Shown piece after piece: positions 45,327-55,145 of a DNA stretch of 64,000 bases. How positions within the stretch are numbered: the stretch's first letter is position 1; each line of letters starts with the position of its first letter. A program made the position numbers and the translations under genes. The stretch lies in the NCBI GenBank assembly GCA_003427395.1, contig BFEA01000304.1, positions 1,442,157-1,506,156 on the forward strand, read 5' to 3'. Source of the stretch: Chara braunii (taxonomy: Eukaryota > Streptophyta > Charophyceae > Charales > Characeae). The notes beneath the pieces are model-generated. The model searched no databases. It was not told the origin of the DNA and saw nothing but the letters and a program-made list of their open reading frames with translations.

Positions 45327-46410
45327 TGCGAAGAATGAGCCCTCGTAGGGCCCTGATCAGACATGCACATGTTCTGGGCTAAGGCCCTCAGCAAGCCCCG
45401 TGCCTACCCTAAGTGAAGGCGGGCATGAATATGCAGCAGAGGCCAAAATTTGACATTTTTCGTATGTGGGTACTCAGGAAGTTGCATCACGCCAGTCGGT
45501 TGAAAGGAAGCGTGAGCCTCCTTGTGCTGCGATGTACAGTTGGGCCCAGGCCTTGGAAGTTGCGCTTGGGCACACACACACAAGCAAGGCAGATACATCA
45601 CGAATTGGCTATGGGCCTACGAAAAAGCAACATTGTCGACGTACATACCCTGGGTCCTGTGCAAATGCAGCAAACGGCCCACGTCTGGAAATACTGGTCG
45701 TGCCCACCTGTAAAGGGCCCATGCCCTCAACTGCACAGTTGGGCCTGGGCACAGGCACTGGGGCCTGGCCATAAGCTACTGGATGCTTCCCAACCAGGCC
45801 ACACGCAGCCAAACAGAGGCTGCCACTTCCATATAGGGAAGGAGGCATCCAGGGCCAGACATTTTGGCCCATGCAGGCATTGCGGTCACGCTGCTGCGTT
45901 GCTGCACGAGAGGCCGCGTGCTGCGTTAGCGGCCATGGAGCATGCGGGCGCTTGTGAGGTGAGAGGGGTGCTGCTGGGCAGCGAAGCACAGGTAGCCATA
46001 ACCGGGCTGCAGGGCGCTAGGGGGTAAGGGGCGATCGGTGGTCTTTAGGAAGGAGGCGAGTGTGGGTGGTCAGGGTCTGATGAGGGGAGACAAGATACGT
46101 ACCTGCCACCTGGTGCATGAGGGAGGTCAGCTATGGTGTTGACGTCATGTACATTGGTCTTCAAAGTCGAAGTCAACCTGTTGCGTGAATGCGGATGTAG
46201 TAGGATAGGCAAGTAGTGTAGGCTGGGCGTTGGGCGCCAGACAGAAAGAAGCGACATCGGATACTGTGTTAGTGTGGCCTGAGGGTTTGAAAATTGGCTC
46301 ATGAGTTCATTGTATTGCTCTTATTTGGATGGAATTTCGGTGCATTTGTGCTCTCTACTTGTACATGACTACTTGGACACTGTATATCGCTCTCACTCTT
46401 ATTCCTTGCA
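45327..46410 (+). repeat. 3' LTR of element 2 (1084 bp)
   Basis: It starts TGCGAAGAATGAGCC and ends ATTCCTTGCA. The first 700 bases match the reverse complement of 50690-51370, and the last 341 match the truncated 5' LTR. Confidence 0.92.
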
Positions 46411-46723
46411 GCGGTAAGAATCACTTCCTGAATCACCCAAATAGGACGAACAGTCATTATGGCTGCATCCAGACTGAAAGTTGCTGCAAATACAACTATA
46501 ATCACCGTGCATTCTATCCTAGTGAAGATGGTAGGTAGGCTCTTGCTTACAAAGCATAAACATAGCACTACGGATAGAGGGGTTTGTCTCTCATAGACGA
46601 CCCGGAGCTGCATTGTTGGCCTAGATTCATTTGGAGCAAGAACTCTCAGTGGAGGTAGAACTGTATTCCCCCTTTTGTGAAACCACTAGTCTATTTCCCA
46701 GGTAGCTTGTTCAATGCGCCCAT
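46411..46723. other. No gene recognised
   Basis: Short flank between element 2 and a MITE, with no coding signal. Confidence 0.4.
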
Positions 46724-46865
46724 TAAACCACCAGTACTTGGCCCAGCTATGGGCCGTGGAAAAAAAATGGAGTAGAAACGTTTCTAGTCGGATGAATTTG
46801 TGCGCTCCTATAGTGGTTCGTACGTTTCCTAAAATTGTGGCTTGTTTACAAGTACCGGTGGTTTA
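46724..46865. mobile_element. MITE, copy 2, inverted relative to 34857-35011
   Basis: TAAACCACCAGTACTTGG and a matching complementary end AGTACCGGTGGTTTA. The interior includes GAGTAGAAACGTTTCTAGT and TACGTTTCCTAAAATTGTG, the reverse complement of copy 1. Confidence 0.7.
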
Positions 46866-46869
46866 CCTC

Positions 46870-47135
46870 ACAGCAACGAAATTGCAACTTCGGCCTACAT
46901 GAGGGGAAAGCCTGGCGGTGGCAGAGTAGATTTTTCTCAATGGAAGTTTGCATTGATATTTAACTCAAAAAAGGGGAGGCCAGGAATTCCTCCACATCTC
47001 AACCCGGGAGTTGGGGCCATTGACCAATTTAGGCTAATGCTGGAAACCCATTACCAATGTATTCTTCAAAAAAGGAAGCAGATGGACTAAAAAGCCACGT
47101 AAAGCAACTTGAGAGAACAGGAGGTAAGAGATGTC
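46870..47135 (+). pseudogene. Unidentified exon-like fragment
   Basis: The frame reads YMRGKPGGGRVDFSQWKF, NSKKGRPGIPPHLNPG and QFRLMLETHYQC. Then, after a frame change in an A6 run near 47070, it continues with SHVKQLERTGG followed by AGGTAAGAG, a good splice-donor match. The end looks like the start of a coiled coil. I do not recognise the family; a TE origin is as likely as a host exon. Confidence 0.28.
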
Positions 47136-47209
47136 TACGAGAAAGTTTGGGAGCATCACCCAGATTAACTTCACGAGAACTACCCAACACAGTAGACATA
47201 TCCAGTAAA

Positions 47210-49000
47210 GGGCCTCGTTCGACACCACTTGAAAATACTTGAGTTTGAAGGGCGCCCTAACACGGGACTTTGGATTAATTTCGCCTAACTATTTTTCTTG
47301 TTCCACAACCCCTTGGAAAAACACTTGAGACGGCCGCCCTTGGGATTGAAGTGCCTACGTGGCGTCTGTCAAAGTCGTGGACGCCGCTCGGATGTCCGTG
47401 CAGAAGTGGTAAGCGGACATGCTTTCGTGCGTTCGATTTCTGGCCCATGGGACTCCAGGTCGTGTTGTATTCGAATGCGGCCGGTTGGACCCCTTCGAAG
47501 GCCGACCCGAAACCCCCCCGCGGAGAACAAATCGCGCGCTGTTTTTAAAATTTGAATTCGAATTGCATAAGGAGAACCCTCCACTGTATACCCGCACGCT
47601 GTGTTCCCAGTGATTGTCTGTGCCCGACCGGTTCGAGGGTCACCATCGCCATAACTGTCATCGTTGCACAAGGAACGGGGAGTTGTCTGACTTTCTCTCG
47701 GGCGATCGAGGAATCAGGAGATGGGAGTGTAGCAAGGGGAGGGTGAGGGTGTGGTGACGCTGAGAGCCATGGAGAGGTCGTTGTTGGCGACGACTTTGTT
47801 GGCGGTATGTCCGCATATGCAGGCGGTGAACGACATCCGGCGTGGCACGGGTCGGCAGAGAGGGAGAAGGGAGGTGAGTCAGGTGACCATTGCCCAAGCG
47901 ATGATGGACGTGCAATCCTCCCCGAGTGTTTGGGACACACCATTCCTTTTGACGAACACGATCATCACAGGTATGCTTCCCAAAGAGACTCCGAGGTGGT
48001 GGGTGAAGCGAAGGACTGGTGGGATGTGGAGGGACCTCACGATATTCGACGACAGAAGAGATGAGTACTTCCACAACAAGTTCCACATGATGAGGGCGGT
48101 GTTTAACGACATCTTCGCGGCGTGCACTCCGTACCCTCAACGAAGACTGACCTTCTACCGCGAGCCCCTGCAGCCGGACCACATCCTCCAGCATACGCAT
48201 TGTACAGATGGGCATCGGGAGAGACGTTCGAGAACAGCACGTCCTCATTCGGGGTACGGCGGTCATCAGACATTACCATAGTCCGTGATGTGACCAACGC
48301 CATCCTCGCCGCCTCCCTGGACAAGATTGCCATGAACACAGGTCGCTGCCTTCTGCAGGTCATGCGCGCGTTCGCCACGAAAGGCTTTCCGAACTGCCAC
48401 GACACAATTGATTGCACGCACATTTATGTCGACAATCCTGCCAACGAGATCGGAAACAACAGTCTTCGGTTGCGACGCGCGTTATCGTCGACATGTACAT
48501 GCATGTCCTTGACGTGTTCGTGGGCTATCCTAGCAGCTTTCACGACCAGCGAGTTTTGCGCAACTCATCTCTCTTCGCACGCGCAGAAGAGGGCGAATTC
48601 TTCAATGCGGACATCATGGTTTTCCCTGGGGATGTGACGACGACAGGATACATGCTTGGGAACAACGGCTATGCTCCCCGCACGTGGATAGTCGTACCGT
48701 ACGGGGGCTTTGACCAGACCAGGGACTTCGCCCTATTCGACACGAGACAAAAGATGACGAGGGGGTTGGTTCAGAGGGCATTCGGAAGGCTTAAGGGGAT
48801 GTGGAGGTTGTTTCTTTTTCATCACAAGACGAACATGGACAACTTTCCCCAGCAGTTCATCGTCGTGTGCACCATCCACAACCTCTTGATCGAGGTCGGG
48901 ATTGACTTCGACGAGGGGTTGCTCCTTGACAGAGACGCCAATGGCAATCAGGTCCCCATTGATCTCCGGTTGCAGGATGTGATCCATCCAGTTTCATAGG
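47210..49000 (+). mobile_element. Harbinger-type element B, left end plus transposase
   Basis: GGGCCTCGTTCGACA at 47210 matches element A (35626). The transposase pseudogene lies 540 bases inside. I find no complementary right end up to 50388, so the right limit is arbitrary. Confidence 0.6.
47751..48999 (+). pseudogene. PIF/Harbinger DDE transposase (frameshifted)
   Basis: This enzyme cuts the element out and inserts it at short AT-rich targets. The frame opens at 47751 (a second ATG at 47769 is equally good) and carries KFHMMRAVFNDIFAACTPYP. Near 48190 it changes frame and gives ALYRWASGETFENSTSSFGV, the helix-turn-helix-like part, then ATKGFPNCHDTIDCTHI with the first Asp (48410-48412). 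A second frame change near 48450-48490 leads to VDMYMHVLDVFVGYPSSFHD with the second Asp (48544-48546). The third box reads VQRAFGRLKGMWRLF: the catalytic Glu is Gln (CAG 48772-48774). NFPQQFIVVCTIHNLL closes the DDE domain, and the frame ends at 48999. Length fits the family. Confidence 0.9.
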
Positions 49001-49665
49001 TGGAGGCTACCGAGGCCACACTCGCTCTTCATGATTCTCTATGCATAAACATGCAGCCTTAAGGTACTCGTTTGTTGTCAGTGTTGGACAGAGGAAGAGA
49101 GATAAGTCGGTACATGTGCTAGGTTACAGGAGAATCGAGCCCGCCAGTCAATCCTCCTCGTTCTCGGGGAACAATCAACATCGACGATGGTTTTAGATAT
49201 GGTTACGCAGAGGTAAGGGTCGAGCATTCGTTGGTTTGAAATGTTTGCATCATACATGATTTTGGTCCTCGTTTTAAATTCTTGATTTTGTTTTTCGACC
49301 GCTCGTTTCAATTTATGATGTTCGTTGTTTGTTATATGTGCTTTGGGGGTTGATCGGTCCTTTTGTCAGACCCTTGGCCATTTACAAGGATGACGTGTGA
49401 ATTCGTTTCATTCTCCTTCCCGATGGGCAGTTCGTTATTTATATGTGTTTTGTTTTTGCCCATTACAAATAAAATGCATCGTTAATTATGAGTTTGGCGA
49501 TTTGAAGTGCCCAAACAGCGTACGCTTTTTTTTATATTACTAAGTAGATTGATATGCATGACTTTGAGTAAGGAAAAACAAACGACATGGCATCCAAACA
49601 AGAAGTTTAGTCATCGTGAATGGAAAGCTTGATGTTTACTCACTCCCTCCCTCACTAAACTCAGT
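49001..49665. other. No gene recognised
   Basis: AT-rich sequence downstream of the transposase with only short open frames. Confidence 0.4.
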
Positions 49666-49669
49666 CTGA

Positions 49670-50008
49670 TAATCAATCAATCAATCCAATAGTCAATCAA
49701 TCAATCAATCAATCAATCGACAAATGAATCAATCAAATAATCAATCAATCGATCAATCGATCAATCGATCAATCAATAAATCAATCAATAAACCAATCAA
49801 TTGATTGATTGCAATCAAGTGATTGATTGCAGACACTTAATCAATCGATTGAGTGTCAGATGATGAATTGAAGTCACTCAATAAATTGAACCAATATTTT
49901 TTTTGATTGATTGACTGATGCAATGGATGATTAATTGTTTCAAATTGATTGATTGCCTGATCAAATGCTTGGTTGATTGATTGATCGATTGATCGATTCA
50001 TTGATTGT
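49670..50008. repeat. (AATC)n / (GATT)n microsatellite in inverted halves
   Basis: 49670-49804 is mostly AATC/ATCG units on the plus strand, and 49801-50008 is GATT/GATC units, i.e. its complement. Together they form an imperfect palindrome of about 340 bases that could extrude as a cruciform. Confidence 0.8.
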
Positions 50009-50388
50009 ACTCACTTGTTTACTCACTCGCTCTGACACTCAGTCAGAAACACACTCCATCAATCAAGCGATACACTGACTGTCGTGGATAACTCGACATT
50101 CACAATGAAAGACACAGTGCACACGAATTCAACAACCCACCATACATTAAAAAAAAACAGAGTTGTTGTTTATATATGACATCCATAAAATTGTCACACA
50201 CATGCGATCTAACCCGCCTCCTCGTCAATACAAATTTCATTTATATGTTTCGTACGGTTGGTTTACCCTTCTTCGCATTGCATGGAATCCCCGATTTCCG
50301 TCTCCGCCCCCGACCTCCCCTCCCCGCCCTACCATGGCGAATCAAAAATGCTACAAGTCCGAACGAGATGGATAATCGCTTGACACAC

Positions 50389-50628
50389 NNNNNNNNNNNN
50401 NNNNNNNNNNNNNNNNNNNNNNNNNNNNNNNNNNNNNNNNNNNNNNNNNNNNNNNNNNNNNNNNNNNNNNNNNNNNNNNNNNNNNNNNNNNNNNNNNNNN
50501 NNNNNNNNNNNNNNNNNNNNNNNNNNNNNNNNNNNNNNNNNNNNNNNNNNNNNNNNNNNNNNNNNNNNNNNNNNNNNNNNNNNNNNNNNNNNNNNNNNNN
50601 NNNNNNNNNNNNNNNNNNNNNNNNNNNN
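50389..50628. other. Assembly gap (240 N)
   Basis: Unknown bases flanked on the right by (AC)n and on the left by a CACAC start; probably a collapsed dinucleotide repeat. Confidence 0.97.

Positions 50629-50688
<60 letters not shown>
50629..50688. repeat. (AC)30 microsatellite
   Basis: Uninterrupted AC units next to the gap; the true length is unknown. Confidence 0.97.
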
Positions 50689-50689
<1 letters not shown>

Positions 50690-50690
<1 letters not shown>

Positions 50691-51370
50691 ACAACACCAG
50701 AACCAAGTGACCCTCCTTCATCCGCTCTGCTCGATGACGGTCGTGCCCATTGGCAAGAATCTGACATAGCCCTAGTAGAACTCCTCCCCTCTCACGCACC
50801 AACGCAGCAGCGTGACCGCAATGCCTGCGTGGGCCAGAATGCCTGACCCTGGCTGCCTCCTTCCCTATATGGAACTGGCAGCCTCTGTTTGGCTGCATGT
50901 GGCCTGGCTGGGAAGCTTCCAGTACCTTCCGGTCAGGCCCCAGTGCATGCCCCCAGGCCCAGCTGTGCAGTTGAGGGCCTGGGCCCTTTACAGTTGAGCA
51001 CGGCCAGTATTTCCAGGCGTGGGCCGTTTGCTGCATTTGCACAGGACCCAGGGTATGTACATCGACAATGCTGCTCTTTCGTAGGCCCGTAGCCAATTCG
51101 TGACCTGCCTTGCTTACGTGTGTGTGCCCAGGCGCAACTTCCAAGGCCTGGCCCCAACTGTACGGCGCAGCACAGGGAGGCTCATGTTTCCTCTCAACCA
51201 ACTGGCGTGCTGCAACTGCCTGAGTACCCACATATAGAAAATGTCAACTTTTGGCCTCTGGTGCATGTTCAGGCCCGCCTTCACTTAGGGCGGGTACGGG
51301 GCTTGCTGAGGGCCTTAGCCCAGAACATGTGCATGTCTGATAAGGGCCCTGCGAGGGCTCATTCCTCGCA
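50690..51370 (-). repeat. LTR fragment of the gypsy family, isolated
   Basis: The reverse complement matches 45327-46020 of the element 2 LTR. It ends at CATTCCTCGCA (51370), the complement of the LTR start. The other end runs into the (AC)n and gap. No internal sequence follows, so it is a solo or truncated LTR. Confidence 0.85.
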
Positions 51371-51415
51371 CCACCATTCATGCTCTCTCTGCACAGACAT
51401 AGCACCTATGTCTTT

Positions 51416-51820
51416 GGGCTTCGCCACACCACTGTTGAAAACCTCAAAATCTTGACTGCTGTCAGAAAAAAATTCAACAGCTTCCCTTTCTACAGTCTAC
51501 CCCCTTCCGCCACACAGCACTGTCGAAGTGAAGAACTCTCAAATCCAAGTGCAAAAGAGACAACCGGGCCGGCGTATAGGACTAACATTTGTCCGTTCCT
51601 ACCTCGGTCCCATTCAACAATTTCAGAGAAGAACTCAATAACTCGGAATTGGGCTCTTGAAAATGTCTATGGTGCAGGCTGCAGATGCAACGTCGTTCAA
51701 AAGGAGGTGTTGAAACACTTTCCCTGACAACGATCGATTTCCCATCTCGGATTTCGACGGGCTGTGTGGCAGGGAGGAACTGTCAAAAATCCCTCTTTTG
51801 ACAGTGGTGTGGTGAGGCCC
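51416..51820. mobile_element. MITE with GGGCYTCRCCACACCACTGT ends
   Basis: GGGCTTCGCCACACCACTGT at 51416 and the complement of GGGCCTCACCACACCACTGT ending at 51820 form 25-bp inverted ends. TTT flanks both sides (51413-51415 and 51821-51823). The GGGC start and 3-bp flank are Harbinger-like. The interior has no protein. Confidence 0.72.
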
Positions 51821-52118
51821 TTTATGTTGTAGGAAATCTGATGGGCTCTGTGGGAAGGTGGCAAATAAAACGAGTTAAATATATATCTATATATTTTGAG
51901 GTATCATCATTGAACCAACAGGCTCTTCCCTGCACTCACCTCATGGAAACTGGACCTCACACCCTAAGTTGCTCACCATGGATTGTACTACTGGTGATAT
52001 ACAATTTGGAGACTTCTAAAAGCAGGAGAGCTCCTGTAGAATCAGAAGATGTAGAATATGTAGGACTGTGGTGGCTTTTCTTTTCTTTTTCCCTTTCAAA
52101 GGGGGCCCAACCAATTCA

Positions 52119-52460
52119 ATCACCCGTAGAACCTCACAGTACAACCTTTCAGGCCTTTTTATTATCATTATAGTATTGCGGCGAACCCCGTACCAACCAA
52201 ATCCATGTTCGTGCCTCCAACGAGGGAACATGCAGGTGCTGCACCCAACCAGCAGGTGGGCGATACCGGCCACGGGTCAGCGGATAGCGTCAGGGACCAT
52301 ACCAACTGGACCAATCCCTGCGCCTTCCCTCCCCCTATAAACATCAGCAGTACCTGCTTAATGTTGGTGGGGGGGGGAATGGGCTAGCTCTAGATGGTGG
52401 GCAACAAGTATGCCCAGGTATGTATATGCCACTCGTGTACCTTACCAACTGAGCTAGGCC
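52119..52460 (-). repeat. tRNA-derived SINE, copy 2
   Basis: On the minus strand it begins with GGCCTAGCTCAGTTGGTAAG (52460-52441), a very good Pol III A-box in a tRNA-like head. The B-box is degraded. The 3' part with AATAAAAAGGCCTGAAAGG matches copies at 34517 and 63224. Confidence 0.7.
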
Positions 52461-52482
52461 ACTGACACTGACTCACTATTTG

Positions 52483-53462
52483 TTTTTAACTTCCACTGGG
52501 TATGCTAGCGGTGGTGATATGAGCACTCACCGCTAACAGTCCAGATGATGGCTCCAGTCTATTGGTGGGAAACTGCACCTGCTGGAAACAGGTCCAGCGT
52601 CCCTCATACAAGACTGGTGATACTTGATAATATTGTTTGAGGACTGGAGTGGTTTGAGGACTGGAGTGGTTTGAGGACTGGAGTGAGGACTGGCTTCAGC
52701 CTTAACTGGCCGCCTGATAAAGCTTGACATTGCTAGCAGACTCACAGCCTAGAGACCAACTGACCCCGAGGTGAGTCCTTCCTGTGCATCCCGCCCAAAC
52801 CATTGCAGCTCTACCAGTACCTGCTCAGACAGTGGAAACATATCAGGACAATTCTCTCTGGGGTCTATCTGCAACGAATCGTGGAATGTGAGCTTGTAGT
52901 CCTTCTGGACGAAGGCTTCCCCTCCCTCCCCCTCTGGCCATTCCACATGTGCCATCCATCCTCCCCCCCGCCCCACCCCCACTCCCCCCAGCCAGTCTGA
53001 ACAGAATTTAGTAATTTCGATCATGATGTCTTTGGGTTGTGTAAAAAGAAAAAAATTCCCTGCGTCTGTTTCCAATGAGCCAGCAACTCTGTTTGCATGA
53101 TCTGTCAGACTGTTTCTGAGACCTCCACCCCTTCTACCCTGACCCCTTCCAGAGCATGCACACATCGCTTCCACCACAGGCCCCACAGGATTGCCTTTTG
53201 GCCGATTGAGAAGAGATTCTGAGAGAAGGTGGACAGCTGGGGCGGCTGCCAGGCGCCCCAGGAGAATCACCCTCCAGTCCCATGGCCAGTTCAGACCAGT
53301 GCCCAGCTGTCTCCGGATTCGGTCCCACCAGTGCCATCTAAGGACGGAGTCGGGACATTGCAAGAAGATGTGGTCTATGGTTTCCCTAACTCTTGCGATT
53401 GGGAAAGCCCTCCTGGCAGGCTTTGCGCCATGGTAGGACGTTCCAGGTGCATGTGGTCTCAC
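52483..53462 (-). mobile_element. LINE 3, 5'-truncated
   Basis: On the minus strand a C-terminal ORF2 fragment is followed by the LINE tail motif (52603-52552) and an A-rich end (TTTGTTTTTAAC at 52480-52491 on the plus strand). A 20-bp triplication (GAGTGGTTTGAGGACTG) lies at 52640-52685 in the 3' UTR. Confidence 0.75.
52749..53462 (-). pseudogene. LINE 3 ORF2 C-terminal fragment
   Basis: The frame reads VRETIDHIFLQCPDS, RWHWWDRIRRQLG and WPWDWRVILLG, the zinc-knuckle and following region of LINE ORF2, then ITKFCSDWLGGVG. It keeps the H-x4-C half of the finger; the C-x2-C half lies upstream at the truncation point. The frame is open for 237 codons but lacks the RT. It matches the C-termini of LINE 1 and LINE 2 in order. 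Confidence 0.82.
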
Positions 53463-53520
53463 GATGGTGTTGTTTGTTGGCTTTGCAGTTTGCTGAAAAA
53501 TGGTAGTTTTGGGACATGGT

Positions 53521-53612
53521 GTTTGTTTGTTTGTTTTTTAACAAGAAACAACCCGAGTGAGTGCTAGGGGTGCTGATAAGGGCAGACACCACTAGCATGC
53601 TCGGGGGCTAGG
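53521..53612 (-). repeat. Second LINE 3' tail abutting LINE 3
   Basis: TTTGTTTGTTTGTTTTTTAA then CAAGAAACAACCCGAGTG and GGGTGCTGATAAGGGCAGAC match the tail region of other minus-strand LINEs. It lies directly at the truncated 5' end of LINE 3, suggesting nested insertion. Confidence 0.5.
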
Positions 53613-53910
53613 GAATGGGTAGTTTGTTTTTCCCTCTGTTACTACAGGGGAGGGGCTAGCCTGAGGTGTCGAGGTCTGAAGGGTTGAGCCCTTACTGCCC
53701 CTGCCTCCAACAATCCCCCGGTATTGGAGGGGGTGGTGCCCCTGCTTTTCTCTTTTGTGTTCATTGTGCTTTGCCTTGTGGAGCGGGCCCGGAATAAAAG
53801 ATTGTTTTGTGAAAAAGAGAAGAGGAGAGAATAGACATGGCCCAGGTAATTTGCAGTTATTCTATACATGGGTCCGGCAAGATTCAACCTCATGTCTACG
53901 GAGTCTCAAT

Positions 53911-54005
53911 GCACCACTGACGAAATGCCAACATTTTGAATTTATCAGAACCATCGACGGTAGAAATGCAATTGGAACGTTGGCATTTCCTGCGTGATGC
54001 GGTGA
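53911..54005. mobile_element. Hairpin MITE, copy C
   Basis: GCACCACTGACGAAATGCCA and ACATTTTGAA face their approximate complement AACGTTGGCATTTC...GCGGTG. It is related to the elements at 54805 and 55038 by the GCCAACATTTTGAA core. Confidence 0.5.
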
Positions 54006-54147
54006 TGTCCTGTTTGTTAACAGTGCATGGGTGCGCCACTTTGGCACATGGGCTTGGCAGGCATTAGGTCTGTGAAAAGCTGGGGGACCGGAAGGCAAAG
54101 CTCGAGGCTTTAGGTTTGCTCTCACACGATGACTTTCTCAAACGAAT

Positions 54148-54205
54148 CCAGCCCTAACTTTGGCTGGATGCATCCAGCACTAACTTTGGTTGGATGCATC
54201 CAGCA
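54148..54205. repeat. Two tandem units of about 28 bp
   Basis: ATCCAGC(C)CTAACTTTGG(C/T)TGGATGC repeats at about 54147 and 54175. Confidence 0.7.
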
Positions 54206-54323
54206 GAATTGGTATGTAGTGCAAGTGTAGGCCTGTTAGTTACCTGAAAAAGCATTGTTCAACTCATTCGTGTCAGCAAAATGGTGACTTTTTCGTTACA
54301 GGTAACTTGCAATCAGGTGGACA

Positions 54324-54381
54324 GTGGGGCCCAGCCCTGAGTGGACAGTCGGTCGGGTCCCAGGCTAGGGCTGGGCCCCAC
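54324..54381. repeat. Perfect 15-bp inverted repeat with 28-base loop
   Basis: GTGGGGCCCAGCCCT (54324-54338) and AGGGCTGGGCCCCAC (54367-54381). Confidence 0.85.
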
Positions 54382-54804
54382 TTGGCTATGTCCATGTCTA
54401 TGTCTAGATTATAGAATCTGACGGCCATTATCTGGAGTTGATTTCTTTTTTATGATCTTAGTGGCATACTCACACCAGGACGTTTTTACTTATTTTTGGG
54501 ACATCGTCGCCGTCAGATACGTCCAGGTCGCCTGTAAATGCGGTGAGATAGAGCTATTCGAGTACACTCTGATTCTGCACTTCAGATCCACCAACGAAGA
54601 CCCGGACCAGCAGGAAAGATGTAGGAGCTGGCAGCGCATATATATACATGTGGCACCATATATCCACTGGCCCACTAGATGTATCTTGCCGCCTTTTCTA
54701 CACCACAAGATGAGATACAGTCACCGTCTTTTTTGTTTTTTTTGCCATCACTGTTCATTTCTCAATTTGCGCGTGCATCCTTGTGGAGGGGCCATGGTAA
54801 TCTT

Positions 54805-54920
54805 GGCCCTACCGGTAGTTGCACTACTTGCCATCTGCCAACATTTTGAACGCATAAGAATAGGGTGCCTGTTCAATTAATTCAAAATGTTGGCGAATGG
54901 CGAGTGGTGCAACTAGGCCC
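54805..54920. mobile_element. Hairpin MITE, copy A
   Basis: Left arm TTGCACTACTTGCCATCTGC then CAACATTTTGAA; right arm is its complement with few mismatches, ending GCAACTAGGCCC. About 116 bases, non-coding. Confidence 0.65.
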
Positions 54921-55037
54921 CTTCTCTGTATCGTTCCAAATTTAACGGATTTTGCCATTACTGTCGCCATGTCACACATTGGAAGTTAAATGTAAACAGA
55001 GTCCAGCTAAGGGTAGTTACCAATGAGCCTAGATACA

Positions 55038-55145
55038 GGGCCTAGTTCTGCCACTCACCATCCGCCAAGCTTTTAAATGCATCTGGGCAAACTGTTGTCC
55101 AGGTGCATTCAAAATATTGGCGGATGGAGAGTGGTGCAGCTAGGC
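55038..55145. mobile_element. Hairpin MITE, copy B
   Basis: Left arm GGGCCTAGTTCTGCCACTCACC then ATCCGCCAAGCTTTTAAATGCAT is complementary to the right arm ATGCATTC...GGCGGATGGAGAGTGGTGCAGCTAGG, with a 15-base loop region. Same family as 54805-54920. Confidence 0.68.

Larger units (their letters stand above)
39051..46410 (+). mobile_element. Ty3/gypsy LTR retrotransposon, element 2 (7.36 kb, degenerate)
   Basis: Same family as element 1 by LTR ends (TTCCTTGCA before the PBS), PBS, leader, Gag start, Pol sequence and PPT. The 5' LTR keeps only its last 361 bases, the 3' LTR is complete (45327-46410). Order on the plus strand is Gag, protease, RT, RNase H, integrase C-terminus. Structural damage: an inverted segment in gag, a tandem duplication in RT, deletions in RT and in most of integrase, and many stops. 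No target duplication can be tested because the 5' end is lost. Confidence 0.92.

Noticed and set aside
45413-46027. A 204-codon open frame
   Set aside because: Entirely within the 3' LTR of gypsy element 2; no protein family signal.
49660-49810. CRISPR-like array
   Set aside because: Four-base units without spacers; a microsatellite in a eukaryotic genome.
50241-50769. Long open frames across 50241-51231
   Set aside because: They run through the N gap and the (AC)n repeat, so they are artefacts of unknown bases and dinucleotide repeats.
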